Assembly (NCBI GenBank): GCA_031286985.1
Contig: JAITTL010000020.1
Coordinates: forward strand, 22,033 to 86,032
Source: Endomicrobium sp.
GTDB lineage: Bacteria > Elusimicrobiota > Endomicrobiia > Endomicrobiales > Endomicrobiaceae
Direction of reading: 5' to 3'
DNA length: 64,000 nt
Below, piece by piece: positions 10,182 through 19,660 of the stretch. The notes beneath the pieces are model-generated. The model was not told the origin of the DNA, ran no database searches, and was given only the letters and a program-made list of their open reading frames with translations. The translations under genes and the position numbers were made by a program. How positions within the stretch are numbered: the first letter of the stretch is position 1; every line of letters starts with the position of its first letter.

Positions 10182-11393
10182 TCACTTTTGATTATTGCGC
10201 AAGTTACTACTACATAATGATGATACCCTTACATCAGCAGATTTTTTGTGGTAATACATATTTTCAAATTGAGCAAAATCAGCAATAGTTTCATACGCTT
10301 TTTTATTATTTTTATCTATCTCTATGTATGCAGATCTTTTTAAAAATGTCATCACTGATAATCCACTCGAAAATTTTGCAGAGCCATTTGTAGGCAAAAC
10401 ATGCGACGGCCCTGCCAAATAATCGCCGGAAGCCGTTGGCGTCTGGTAACCTGCAAAAACAGCCCCTACATTTTTAATATCTTTCATTAAATTTTTATGA
10501 TTTTTTACCAATAATTCCAAGTGTTCCGGAGCTATGGCGTTCACCATACGAATAGCCTTGGCTATAGAGCAAACCTCTATTTTTAATTGCTTCATAGCTT
10601 GTTTAGGAATAAGTTTTTTAATTTCAGATACTTTACTTGCCGATTCGCATAAAAGATAGGCTTTTGCCATAGGATCATGTTCTACTTGCGCCATTATATC
10701 AGCTACTACATATTCCACCGGAACATCTTTGTCTGCAATTACCGCCACTTCACTTGGTCCTGCAAGAGAATCTACTCCAACATCACCAAAAACCTGTCTT
10801 TTTGCTTCGTTAACATATGTGTTACCAGGGCCAACAATCATATCAACTTTTTCAACAGTTTTGGTTCCATATGCAAGCGCTGCCACAGCCACAGCACCAC
10901 CGACACAATATATCTCTTTTATGCTACATAACTTAGCAGCAAACAATACAGCATCGCTTATATTTTTCGGTGGAGTAACCATGACTATTCTTTTTACACC
11001 AGCAACAACAGCTGGAACCGCTGCCATAATTACAGTTGAAAGATAAGGAAAACGACCGCCAGGAACGTAGATACCAACAGAATCCACTGATGTGCAAAAC
11101 TGGCCAATGATTAGGCCTTCGTTACCGACATAATACCATTTTTTTTTAATTTGAGAACATTCATACCTATGATATGCCAAGATGTTTGAGTAGGAAGCTT
11201 TTATTGTCTTTTTCAACGATACGGGAACATGCTTAACAGCATCATCCATTGTTTTCTGGGAGATTTTATATCCTCTTTTAGATAAATCTACACCGTCAAA
11301 CTTTTTAAGATACTCAAAAACAGCCTTGTCCCCACTATTCCTAACATCATCTATTATGTCCGCAACACAAGAACCTATTTTTTTAGCATCCAT
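10182..11393 (-). CDS. hisD: Histidinol dehydrogenase
   Basis: VDSVGIYVPGGRFPYLSTVIM, DMIVGPGNTYVNEAKRQVFGDVGVDSLAGPSEV, EHLEL, AGPSHVLPT. Confidence 0.96.
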   Translation of the reverse strand: MDAKKIGSCVADIIDDVRNSGDKAVFEYLKKFDGVDLSKRGYKISQKTMDDAVKHVPVSLKKTIKASYSNILAYHRYECSQIKKKWYYVGNEGLIIGQFCTSVDSVGIYVPGGRFPYLSTVIMAAVPAVVAGVKRIVMVTPPKNISDAVLFAAKLCSIKEIYCVGGAVAVAALAYGTKTVEKVDMIVGPGNTYVNEAKRQVFGDVGVDSLAGPSEVAVIADKDVPVEYVVADIMAQVEHDPMAKAYLLCESASKVSEIKKLIPKQAMKQLKIEVCSIAKAIRMVNAIAPEHLELLVKNHKNLMKDIKNVGAVFAGYQTPTASGDYLAGPSHVLPTNGSAKFSSGLSVMTFLKRSAYIEIDKNNKKAYETIADFAQFENMYYHKKSADVRVSSLCSSNLRNNQK

Positions 11394-11451
11394 TTCCGCA
11401 GTATTGTATAAAAATTAAGCGCTTTTAACAAATACCAACATTTTTTAGATT

Positions 11452-12846
11452 TTAGTATCTATAAGATATTGAAACAAACGCATTGTTACTACGATCCTTA
11501 CCATTTCGCATATCCATAGCGTGCCGTTCGCCTAGCAAACTCTTACAACAATAACTTGCGATACCGAAATTCAAAAACCAATCTTTTATAGTTGGGACAG
11601 AGCAAGTCGCTTCGATATTAAATCCTCTACCAAAAGTCATCGCTAGTTCACAAGATATATGATTCAACTTTGCACCAAAAGTTTTACTAACCCCAAGATT
11701 AACTTCTGTTGCCGATTTCCCATGAATTACTTGTTCCACACCAAACATTAAATCTAAATTTTCTCGCACTTTATATCCACTAACGACCTTATAGGATACT
11801 CCTCTGGTAGTTATATACGAAAATGTATCAGGAACTCTAAAACCTGCAATTTTCAATGCCTTTAAGTTATTATAATCCGTATAATCCGACCAATCGAAAA
11901 AACGTGCAATAACTGAATATGTGGTTCCACTCAATAATGTAGACACAACATTGGCAAAAACAATATCTCTTTTTTTTACAGATATTCCCATCTTTTTATA
12001 GATATTTTCTATTCGCTCTGAATCAATCAGTATATCGCTATCTTTACTGGTTTTGCTGGCCTCATATGAGATTGTGTACAATTTTCCCCAAACATAGGCA
12101 AAAGCATAATTTCCACTTCCAGAAATATTACCTTTTTTATGTAACTCATTGCTAATTCTTTCTGTAAAATAAATCTGATTATTGAGCCCACCTGCAGAAC
12201 ATATAAGACTTTCATGCAACGACAATTTTTTATCAACACGTATCGGATAACCTCTATGTGGTCTCACTAATTTTTTGAGAAAAAACTTGAAAAAATTTTG
12301 ATCCACTTTAAAAGGGCCCAAATCATCACTATTATTTACTGCACAATCCTTCGGCATCATATAGTCACAACCAAATGCCTTGCCTCTAAGCGCATGTCCA
12401 ATTTCATGAAACGATAGAGAAAACACACAATTCACCCAACAACAGATAATTGCGTATGGAATTTTAACCCACTGATTTTTTATGCGTTGCCCTATCCTTG
12501 TTTCAACCTTTATAAGGTCTAATCCAAAATTAGCCAACTGACTGTTCGTGTATAGCCCAGGATCAAAATAAGCGGAACTAATTGTAAAACTATCACTCTT
12601 TGAAGAATCTATTTTTACGTTATTTTTATGATTACATGCCTCTTCTTTCTCTTTTGATTCTACACCATCTTTATTTGTTGTCAGATCTATCTCACAATCA
12701 CGTTTAAATTCTGCATTATCATCCAACACTTTACCATCTGAAGTTTTACAATTATCTTGAGAAAATAATTGACAACAGCAAAGCAACAAAAACAAAAACC
12801 CTAACAACATTTTTCTTGTACAACTATTGACCCAAATCACATTCAC
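11452..12846 (-). CDS. Predicted exported/outer-membrane protein with HEXXH motif (SFHEIGHALRG)
   Basis: N-terminal hydrophobic signal with Cys-rich LLLCCCQLFS; hydrophobic segment before HEIGH; alternating beta-like C-terminal half ending in FVSISYRY. Confidence 0.6.
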   Translation of the reverse strand: MNVIWVNSCTRKMLLGFLFLLLCCCQLFSQDNCKTSDGKVLDDNAEFKRDCEIDLTTNKDGVESKEKEEACNHKNNVKIDSSKSDSFTISSAYFDPGLYTNSQLANFGLDLIKVETRIGQRIKNQWVKIPYAIICCWVNCVFSLSFHEIGHALRGKAFGCDYMMPKDCAVNNSDDLGPFKVDQNFFKFFLKKLVRPHRGYPIRVDKKLSLHESLICSAGGLNNQIYFTERISNELHKKGNISGSGNYAFAYVWGKLYTISYEASKTSKDSDILIDSERIENIYKKMGISVKKRDIVFANVVSTLLSGTTYSVIARFFDWSDYTDYNNLKALKIAGFRVPDTFSYITTRGVSYKVVSGYKVRENLDLMFGVEQVIHGKSATEVNLGVSKTFGAKLNHISCELAMTFGRGFNIEATCSVPTIKDWFLNFGIASYCCKSLLGERHAMDMRNGKDRSNNAFVSISYRY

Positions 12847-12911
12847 TCCTTAAGTAGTTAAAAAATAAAAATAGGATTAATTGCATTTCATCATTATTGT
12901 TTCACATTTTG

Positions 12912-14708
12912 TCATTCTTTTGCAAATTGAAGCTTGTACAGATTTGCATAATATCCTCCCAAAAGCAAAAGTTTCTTATGTGTTCCTACCTCTACAATGT
13001 TGCCAGATTCAAACACATATATTCTATCAGCGTTAATTATTGTAGACAAACGATGAGCTATAACTATTGATGTTTTACCTCTCGTCAATCTTTCAAGACC
13101 TTCTTGAACCATTTTTTCAGAATTAGAATCAAGTGAACTTGTTGCTTCGTCAAGTAAAAGTATTGGAGCATCTTTCAACATAGCTCTTGCGATCGATATC
13201 ATTTGTTTTTGCCCTCCTGATAAATTATCGCCTCTTTCACCAACAACAGTGTCATACCCTTGATTCTGATTTATAATAAAATCATGTGCCGACGCATTCT
13301 TTGCTGCACTTATAACCTCTTCATCCGTCGCATAAATTTTCCCCATCAAAATATTTTTCTTGATGGTATCATCAAAAAGCACAACATCCTGCGAAACAAA
13401 AGCTATTTTATCCCTCAAAGACTTTATTGTAACATCCCTAATATCTTGTCCATCAATTTTTATACTCCCCTCTCCAACGTCATAAAATCTCAATATCAAA
13501 TTTATTAAAGTGGACTTTCCAGACCCAGCAGAGCCCACTATTGCAATCTTTTCTCCCTCTTTTACTTCTAAATTAACACCGTGAAGAATTTGAATATTTG
13601 GTACATAACAAAACTTTACATTCTCAATTTTTATAATTCCTTTTTTGACTTCTAATATTTTCCCATTCAATTTATCAATTAATTTAGGAGCTTGATCCAT
13701 AATAGAAAAAACACGTTCAGTAGCAGCTGCTCCCATTTGTACACGCGAATTTAAATTTGCCAAAGACTTCATAGGTTGATACGCCGCAACTATGGCTGTC
13801 AAAAACACCACAAAATCACCTGTGGTAAGAGTCCCTTGCGTAATCCTATACCCACCATATGCAAGAGTCCCTGCAGCTGCAACACCCCCCAAAAATTCCA
13901 TCAACGGACTTAAAATATTATTATTCTTTGCCATCTTCACTTCAATATCTGCTATCGCATCAGCATTATCTCTTATTTTTTTTGATTCAACCGCTTCTAT
14001 GTTATAGGATTTTACAATTTTAATTCCTTGAAACGATTGTGCAAGAATTGCCTGCAGATTACCAAAGGAACTTTGTTGCTTATGAAAAATTTTCTTTATT
14101 TTTTTACCGAAATAAACTACAGGATAAAACCCTATCGGAAAAAGTATAAACATAATTATTGCCATATTAAAATTGTGCCAAAACATAAGTACAATCAAGA
14201 AGACAACTGAAGACGCGTCCCTAACAAGCGTTGTAACACTATTAATTACAACGTCTCTTATTGTATTTAGATCACCTGTGAAATACACCAACAAGTTGCC
14301 TGAGTTATTTTTACGAAAAAAATCTAAGTCTTGAGCGACCAATTTATCATACAGATCACCTTGTAATTTTTTTGTAAAATTCGCTCCTAACTTCGTCATG
14401 GTGACAGATTGCACGTACTGAGAAAATCCTTTTATGCCGAAAGCAATCACAACCTTAATGGCTACAATCGCAAGAATATTTATATTTTTTTCGATGAACA
14501 CCTTATCAAAAACAGGCTTAAGCAAACTAACAGACCAAACATTTGAGAATGAATATACTCCCATAAAAATTATAGAAATAGCTAAAAATTTCCATTGCGG
14601 TAAAACATAACCAGCCCATAAACATTTAATTTTGTTTAAAGCTGCCTGATTTTCATTGCCTAAAATTTGTCCTTTTATTTTTAGAAGAATATGCATTTTT
14701 ATCCTCAT
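12912..14708 (-). CDS. ABC transporter, fused permease/ATPase, lipid A exporter MsbA-like
   Basis: Six-TM permease then Walker A VGSAGSGKSTLINLIL, LSGGQKQMISIARAML, LLLDEATSSLD. Confidence 0.85.
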   Translation of the reverse strand: MRIKMHILLKIKGQILGNENQAALNKIKCLWAGYVLPQWKFLAISIIFMGVYSFSNVWSVSLLKPVFDKVFIEKNINILAIVAIKVVIAFGIKGFSQYVQSVTMTKLGANFTKKLQGDLYDKLVAQDLDFFRKNNSGNLLVYFTGDLNTIRDVVINSVTTLVRDASSVVFLIVLMFWHNFNMAIIMFILFPIGFYPVVYFGKKIKKIFHKQQSSFGNLQAILAQSFQGIKIVKSYNIEAVESKKIRDNADAIADIEVKMAKNNNILSPLMEFLGGVAAAGTLAYGGYRITQGTLTTGDFVVFLTAIVAAYQPMKSLANLNSRVQMGAAATERVFSIMDQAPKLIDKLNGKILEVKKGIIKIENVKFCYVPNIQILHGVNLEVKEGEKIAIVGSAGSGKSTLINLILRFYDVGEGSIKIDGQDIRDVTIKSLRDKIAFVSQDVVLFDDTIKKNILMGKIYATDEEVISAAKNASAHDFIINQNQGYDTVVGERGDNLSGGQKQMISIARAMLKDAPILLLDEATSSLDSNSEKMVQEGLERLTRGKTSIVIAHRLSTIINADRIYVFESGNIVEVGTHKKLLLLGGYYANLYKLQFAKE

Positions 14709-14757
14709 ATTTTTGCAATTAACATATACGCAAATCGCATCTTTGACACATTATATC

Positions 14758-16599
14758 TCATTGATCACCTAACAATTTTTGAAAATGTTTCGACTCCAGT
14801 TCTAATTCCTCAACGGCACAAGCAAGTTCTTTATATAAATCTTCTATCTCAACCTTAAGAATTTTATTAAGTTTTGCTCCCTCAGCTAAAAAAGAAGTGT
14901 ATCCTTTTAGAGAAGTCGATATAAGTTTCTCTGTATTGCAATTAATCTCTTTTTCTTTATCAGATATATTCTTTTCAATAGCTTTAATCTTTTCTTCTAA
15001 TGGTTTTAAAATTTTTGATTTATTCTGTACTATCTCGGCTCGCATCCTTTTTATTTCATCCTTACCGTTTACAACACTCTTTTTTTGAGATGGATCCGCT
15101 TTTAATTTTAAATCCTCATCTCCCCATCCTCTCTTATCAAGAAAATCTTGATAACCACTATCAAAAACTGATACGTGATCCCTATCAAAGATTATAAGTT
15201 TAGTTGCCACACTATGCAAAATCTCTTCATTATGTGTAACCATTACAACAGACCCTTGAAATTTGTCAATTGCTTCTATTAAACCTTCACAAGATTCCAT
15301 ATCAAGATGGTTTGTTGGCTCATCAAGCAGCAAAAGATGGCATGGACTTGACAAAATTTTACCAAGTAAAACTCTGCTTTTTTCACCACCACTCAAAACT
15401 TCTATTTTTTTTAGCGCATCATTTCCACTAAACATAACGGAACCAGCAATATTTCTTGCTCTTTGAGGTAAACAGTTGTTATTCGTACTAAGGATTTCTT
15501 CGTAAACAGTTTTCTGCGGATCTAAATTCACACTATCAGATTGCGCAAAATACGCTATTTTTAAATCAGGATGTTTTTTTATACTACCATCGTACGGCTC
15601 TAATCTTTCGTATAACAGCTTTAAAAGCGTTGATTTCCCTTTACCATTTTTACCTATAACGCAGATTCTATCTTTTTTTAAAACATCAAAATCCAATTTA
15701 TTTATCAGAATGTTTTCTTTTGTATAGCCAAAAACCAAATTATGAACTCCTAACATCTTTGCTGCATGAAAATCCAACCCCGAAAAATAAAAATCTAAAT
15801 CCTCTATTTTTGCCAACTCCTCAAGACTTCCATGTTTTTCTAAAGATTTAATACGCGATTGTACCTGACTGGCAAGGGTAGCTTTCGCCCTAAACCGCCT
15901 TATAAAAAGCTCAGTCTGTTTTCTTTTTTTCTCAACATTTAACCTTGTTTTCTCATATATTTCTTCTTCTTTTTCTATTTGTTCATAAAGCTTTTGTGTA
16001 CCTCCTTCAATTTTTCTAGCTTTAGTTCTATGTATTCCCACACAATGTGTTATAACAGAATCCATGAAATTTCTATCGTGCGTTATCAACATGAGTTCGC
16101 TTTTCCACGAGCGTAAAAAACTAATAAGCCACCTTGTAGCCACAATATCAAGATAATTATTAGGTTCATCAAGCATAAGCATATTTGCATTTGACAACAA
16201 AACTTTTGCAAGATTTATACGTATTTTATATCCTCCAGAAAAACTTAAAGGATTTTTCAACATATCACTTGATGAAAACCCTAACCCAGAAAGAATCTTT
16301 TCGGCTTTCCATTTTTCATTTTCTTCATTTTCAGCTAAAGAAAGACAAGCCTCCTTAACAACAGTGTTTTGCGTAAAATTTATATGCTGTTCTAGATAGC
16401 CAATTTTGTAATTTTTGGGTATACTTACACTACCAGAGTCGTACTCGAGTTTTCCTAAAATTATTTTAAGTAAAGTTGTTTTTCCGTGTCCATTCCTTCC
16501 TACAAGTCCAAGCTTTTCCTTTGCATTCACATTCAAATTGAGATCGGCAAACAATATTCTGCTACCAAATAATTTATTAAGATTAGTAATTTTAACCAT
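14758..16599 (-). CDS. ABC-F family ATP-binding protein
   Basis: Two ABC domains ([24 protein letters not shown]), [29 protein letters not shown], no TM segments, coiled-coil C-terminus. Confidence 0.92.
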   Translation of the reverse strand: MVKITNLNKLFGSRILFADLNLNVNAKEKLGLVGRNGHGKTTLLKIILGKLEYDSGSVSIPKNYKIGYLEQHINFTQNTVVKEACLSLAENEENEKWKAEKILSGLGFSSSDMLKNPLSFSGGYKIRINLAKVLLSNANMLMLDEPNNYLDIVATRWLISFLRSWKSELMLITHDRNFMDSVITHCVGIHRTKARKIEGGTQKLYEQIEKEEEIYEKTRLNVEKKRKQTELFIRRFRAKATLASQVQSRIKSLEKHGSLEELAKIEDLDFYFSGLDFHAAKMLGVHNLVFGYTKENILINKLDFDVLKKDRICVIGKNGKGKSTLLKLLYERLEPYDGSIKKHPDLKIAYFAQSDSVNLDPQKTVYEEILSTNNNCLPQRARNIAGSVMFSGNDALKKIEVLSGGEKSRVLLGKILSSPCHLLLLDEPTNHLDMESCEGLIEAIDKFQGSVVMVTHNEEILHSVATKLIIFDRDHVSVFDSGYQDFLDKRGWGDEDLKLKADPSQKKSVVNGKDEIKRMRAEIVQNKSKILKPLEEKIKAIEKNISDKEKEINCNTEKLISTSLKGYTSFLAEGAKLNKILKVEIEDLYKELACAVEELELESKHFQKLLGDQ

Positions 16600-16605
16600 A
16601 GTTCA

Positions 16606-18009
16606 TCACCCATCAACAATATTCATTTCTATAACGCGCATATTTTTCCATTTATTAGATCTATATCTGAAATAACAACTACACGCCAGAAAAACAGTGC
16701 TAAAATTACACGCGGTCCAAACTATGTATATGTTGCTCAACTTAAAAACTATAACCGTAAGATAGGCAGGTGCAATTGTTAAAAATATCATCGAAAACAT
16801 AAGTTTTTTCATAACAAAGGCCGTATCACCAGCCCCTCTGATAGCAGATGAAAATACCACATACATTGGATCAATCATAAAAAAAAGTGTCGCAATTTTT
16901 AAAAGATTCATAAATATGTGTCTTACTTCATTTGTCATAGCTACTTGCGCACTTCCCAAAAATACAGAAGCGAATAAATTTGGGAATAAATTCAGAACAA
17001 GCACTGTAACAATCATATACGTATACACTACATGAATAGAACTCTTCACACTTATTTGTGCTATTGACGCCTTATTTTTACCCAAATAAATACCAACCAT
17101 TATTGATGTGGCCATACAAAAACCCAAACAAGGCGTATAAATTAAATTATACATAGTACACAATATATTGCCCGCTATAAGCTCTGAAACTCCAATTCTT
17201 GCAATAATAAGCATAAATATCCCGAATTGAGCTATCTCAAAAAAATATACTAACCCATTTGGAAACCCGTACCGTAATAACTTTTTCATAAAAACAAAAT
17301 TGGGTTTAAAGCACCTCGTATTATAGATATTATTATTTTTCCTACTTATTATTAAAAAAACATAACCTAGGCACATGACAAAAAAAGATATGCCGGTTGC
17401 CAAAGCTGCGCCCGTGATACCTTTCTCAGGGAAACCCCAATTGCCAAAAATTAAACAATAATCTAAAACAATATTTGTAATAGCTCCCAAAACATCGATA
17501 AATAGAACTACTTTACTATTGCCCCTCCCAGAATAAAAAGCAAATAGTGCAGAATAAGCAATAGCTGGGAAAGCTCCGTAACATAGCATTTTGAAATATT
17601 TTATTTCTTCAACTACAATAACACCGGAGTGCCCAATATTAATAAATATTTGTTCAGTAAAAAAAGAAACCACTAATATTATCAAAGCAGCTATACCAGC
17701 TAAATATACACTTTGCCAAACCGCAGGACCTATTGAACGATATTCTTTTTTACCATAATATTGCGCAACAAAAATATCGACGTAAGCAACAGTACAACTA
17801 AAGAGACATTGTATAGACAGAAACAATGCGCCTGCAGGAATGCAAGCAGCATAAGCTCCTTGAGAATACCTAGCAAGAAAAACCCTATCTATAAAAAGTT
17901 GAATAGCGAAAGTACACATGGTAAGAAGAAGTGGAAAGGCAATTTTTAAAAATTCTAGATAACCTCCCTCGGCTTTATATTGTTTTTTAATACAGTTCAA
18001 AATGTTCAT
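16606..18009 (-). CDS. MATE family efflux transporter
   Basis: 12-TM-like protein; FLKIAFPLLLTMCTFAIQLFIDRVFLARYS, GRGNSKVVLFIDVLGAITNIVLDYCLIFG. Confidence 0.9.
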   Translation of the reverse strand: MNILNCIKKQYKAEGGYLEFLKIAFPLLLTMCTFAIQLFIDRVFLARYSQGAYAACIPAGALFLSIQCLFSCTVAYVDIFVAQYYGKKEYRSIGPAVWQSVYLAGIAALIILVVSFFTEQIFINIGHSGVIVVEEIKYFKMLCYGAFPAIAYSALFAFYSGRGNSKVVLFIDVLGAITNIVLDYCLIFGNWGFPEKGITGAALATGISFFVMCLGYVFLIISRKNNNIYNTRCFKPNFVFMKKLLRYGFPNGLVYFFEIAQFGIFMLIIARIGVSELIAGNILCTMYNLIYTPCLGFCMATSIMVGIYLGKNKASIAQISVKSSIHVVYTYMIVTVLVLNLFPNLFASVFLGSAQVAMTNEVRHIFMNLLKIATLFFMIDPMYVVFSSAIRGAGDTAFVMKKLMFSMIFLTIAPAYLTVIVFKLSNIYIVWTACNFSTVFLACSCYFRYRSNKWKNMRVIEMNIVDG

Positions 18010-18249
18010 ATAACTTATATCTTCCTTATTATTTTTGCTTTATTTTGTTAAAAAATAAACCCACAGCAAAATATTGCCTGTAGGTTGATTAGTTATGTGA
18101 TGTGATTTAACATATAAACAAATACCTATTGAAAATGTTCAAAAAATCACGAATTCGAAGACACCAAGTCCCATTAACCTACTGTTAGATGATTAAAAAA
18201 CAGATTTTTAGGTAGCTCTATCTTAAAAACCACAAACATCCGACGAGGC

Positions 18250-18322
18250 AGCCGATGAGAGGAATTGAACCCCTGACCCATTGCTTACGAAGCAATTGCT
18301 CTACCAACTGAGCTACATCGGC
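18250..18322 (-). tRNA. tRNA-Thr(CGT)
   Basis: GCCGATGTAGCTCAGTTGGTAGAGCAATTGCTTCGTAAGCAATGGGTCAGGGGTTCAATTCCTCTCATCGGCT; full cloverleaf. Confidence 0.95.
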
Positions 18323-18378
18323 GCTGGTTCAAAATTAAAAATGGCAGGAACCCTCATACTGACACACAACGAAAGATA

Positions 18379-18451
18379 CGCTGAGGGACAGAATTGAACT
18401 GTCGACACCAGGTTTTTCAGACCTGTGCTCTACCGACTGAGCTACCTCAGC
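18379..18451 (-). tRNA. tRNA-Phe(GAA)
   Basis: GCTGAGGTAGCTCAGTCGGTAGAGCACAGGTCTGAAAAACCTGGTGTCGACAGTTCAATTCTGTCCCTCAGCG. Confidence 0.95.
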
Positions 18452-18572
18452 ATCCTATAATAGATCAAAACCTCCACTGGCTCTCGCAATGACCTGCCAC
18501 AAATTTAACAAAAACTCAACAATATGTCAACAATCTATATTGATTAAATACTCGTATGGTCTTTAAGATTGT

Positions 18573-18743
18573 GTGGTGTTGAAATATAAAGAAAAAGGTG
18601 AGAGAGATTGTGTTGTATGGAATATAGATGTAAAGATAGGATATGGAAAGAGGAACTATGGGACAAGTATTACATCAACAGAGGTTATTCGTAAAGCAAT
18701 GGATACCAAATCGTATATAAAAAATAAGAAAATTGTGTTTTAA
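18573..18743 (+). other. Short protein-like ORF (56 aa), possible degraded gene fragment
   Basis: VLKYKEKGERDCVVWNIDVKIGYGKRNYGTSITSTEVIRKAMDTKSYIKNKKIVF read from GTG at 18573; no family recognised. Confidence 0.25.
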
Positions 18744-18899
18744 TTAAAAAATGGGAAAATAGCCATAAGAAGAACTTTTTGACAAAAACAGAACAAAGGG
18801 AGTTATGTCTCCACCCAGCGAATATGTCAGAGATAGCAGATTTTTCAGTTTGATTGTGTGTTATATCGTGAAAAATTCAATGCTTTGGGGGGGGGTAAA

Positions 18900-19592
18900 T
18901 TGAAAGAGATAAAACTAAGCCATGGTTCCGTCAGAACATACAATTTTGACACTATTAAATTACATGCTTATGAAACCAAAAATCCACTGACTGAATGAGG
19001 AATGCTTTGTAGTGGAACGCATTTCAAGAATATGAGAAAATATTCTACAAATGGAGCTCAAGAATACGCAAAAAATGGTACAGGTAAAATATTAGTAAAC
19101 GAATTTTCAGTAGCTTTCGGTAAAGATTTTGACGCAACAATCGCTGAGATAACTGACATTATTGTTGGTGAAAACATCAATATCGGAGGCATTGATTTTT
19201 CTGTAGTTTATCCATCTTGTACTTTAAAATGCAATCGCGAAGCTTTTGACATTGAAATTCCAGAGATAAATTCCATATGTACGCACATGCTTGGAGCAGA
19301 TTATCATTCCATGATTACTGGAGAAAATGACATAGATTCGCTTGTACGTGACCTGAAAAATTATGTTGCAAAAAAATACGATCTTATTTTAACATCGCAT
19401 CATACTCCAGAAAATTTGAGCGCCGTAGAAATAAAAATAGCATATCTAGAGAAGATAAAAATATTGATAAGGGAAAGCATTTCTGCGGAAGAGTTTAAAG
19501 ACAAGGTCAAAAAGGAATATCCTGTGTACCTTGGAGAAAATTACCTTGACATGACCGCGGCGAGGCTTTTCAAACAAACGCTTAACCGCTGA
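18900..19592 (+). pseudogene. Truncated/internally deleted MBL-fold-like metallohydrolase remnant
   Basis: LKEIKLSHGSVRTYNFDTIKLHAYETKNPLTE, in-frame TGA at 18996-18998, then the same frame continues as ORF 19002-19592 (FDIEIPEINSICTHMLGADYHSMI, LILTSHHTPENLSAVEIKIAYLEKIKIL, YPVYLGENYLDMTA). Confidence 0.5.
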
Positions 19593-19660
19593 TGTTTAAA
19601 TTAGCGACTACTTTGACACATCCTTTTAACAACTCCAAACTTTGTACCTTTTCAACCAAC

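Noticed and set aside
18996-18998. In-frame TGA as a selenocysteine codon
   Set aside because: No SECIS-like hairpin seen and surrounding sequence looks internally deleted, so a nonsense mutation is more likely.
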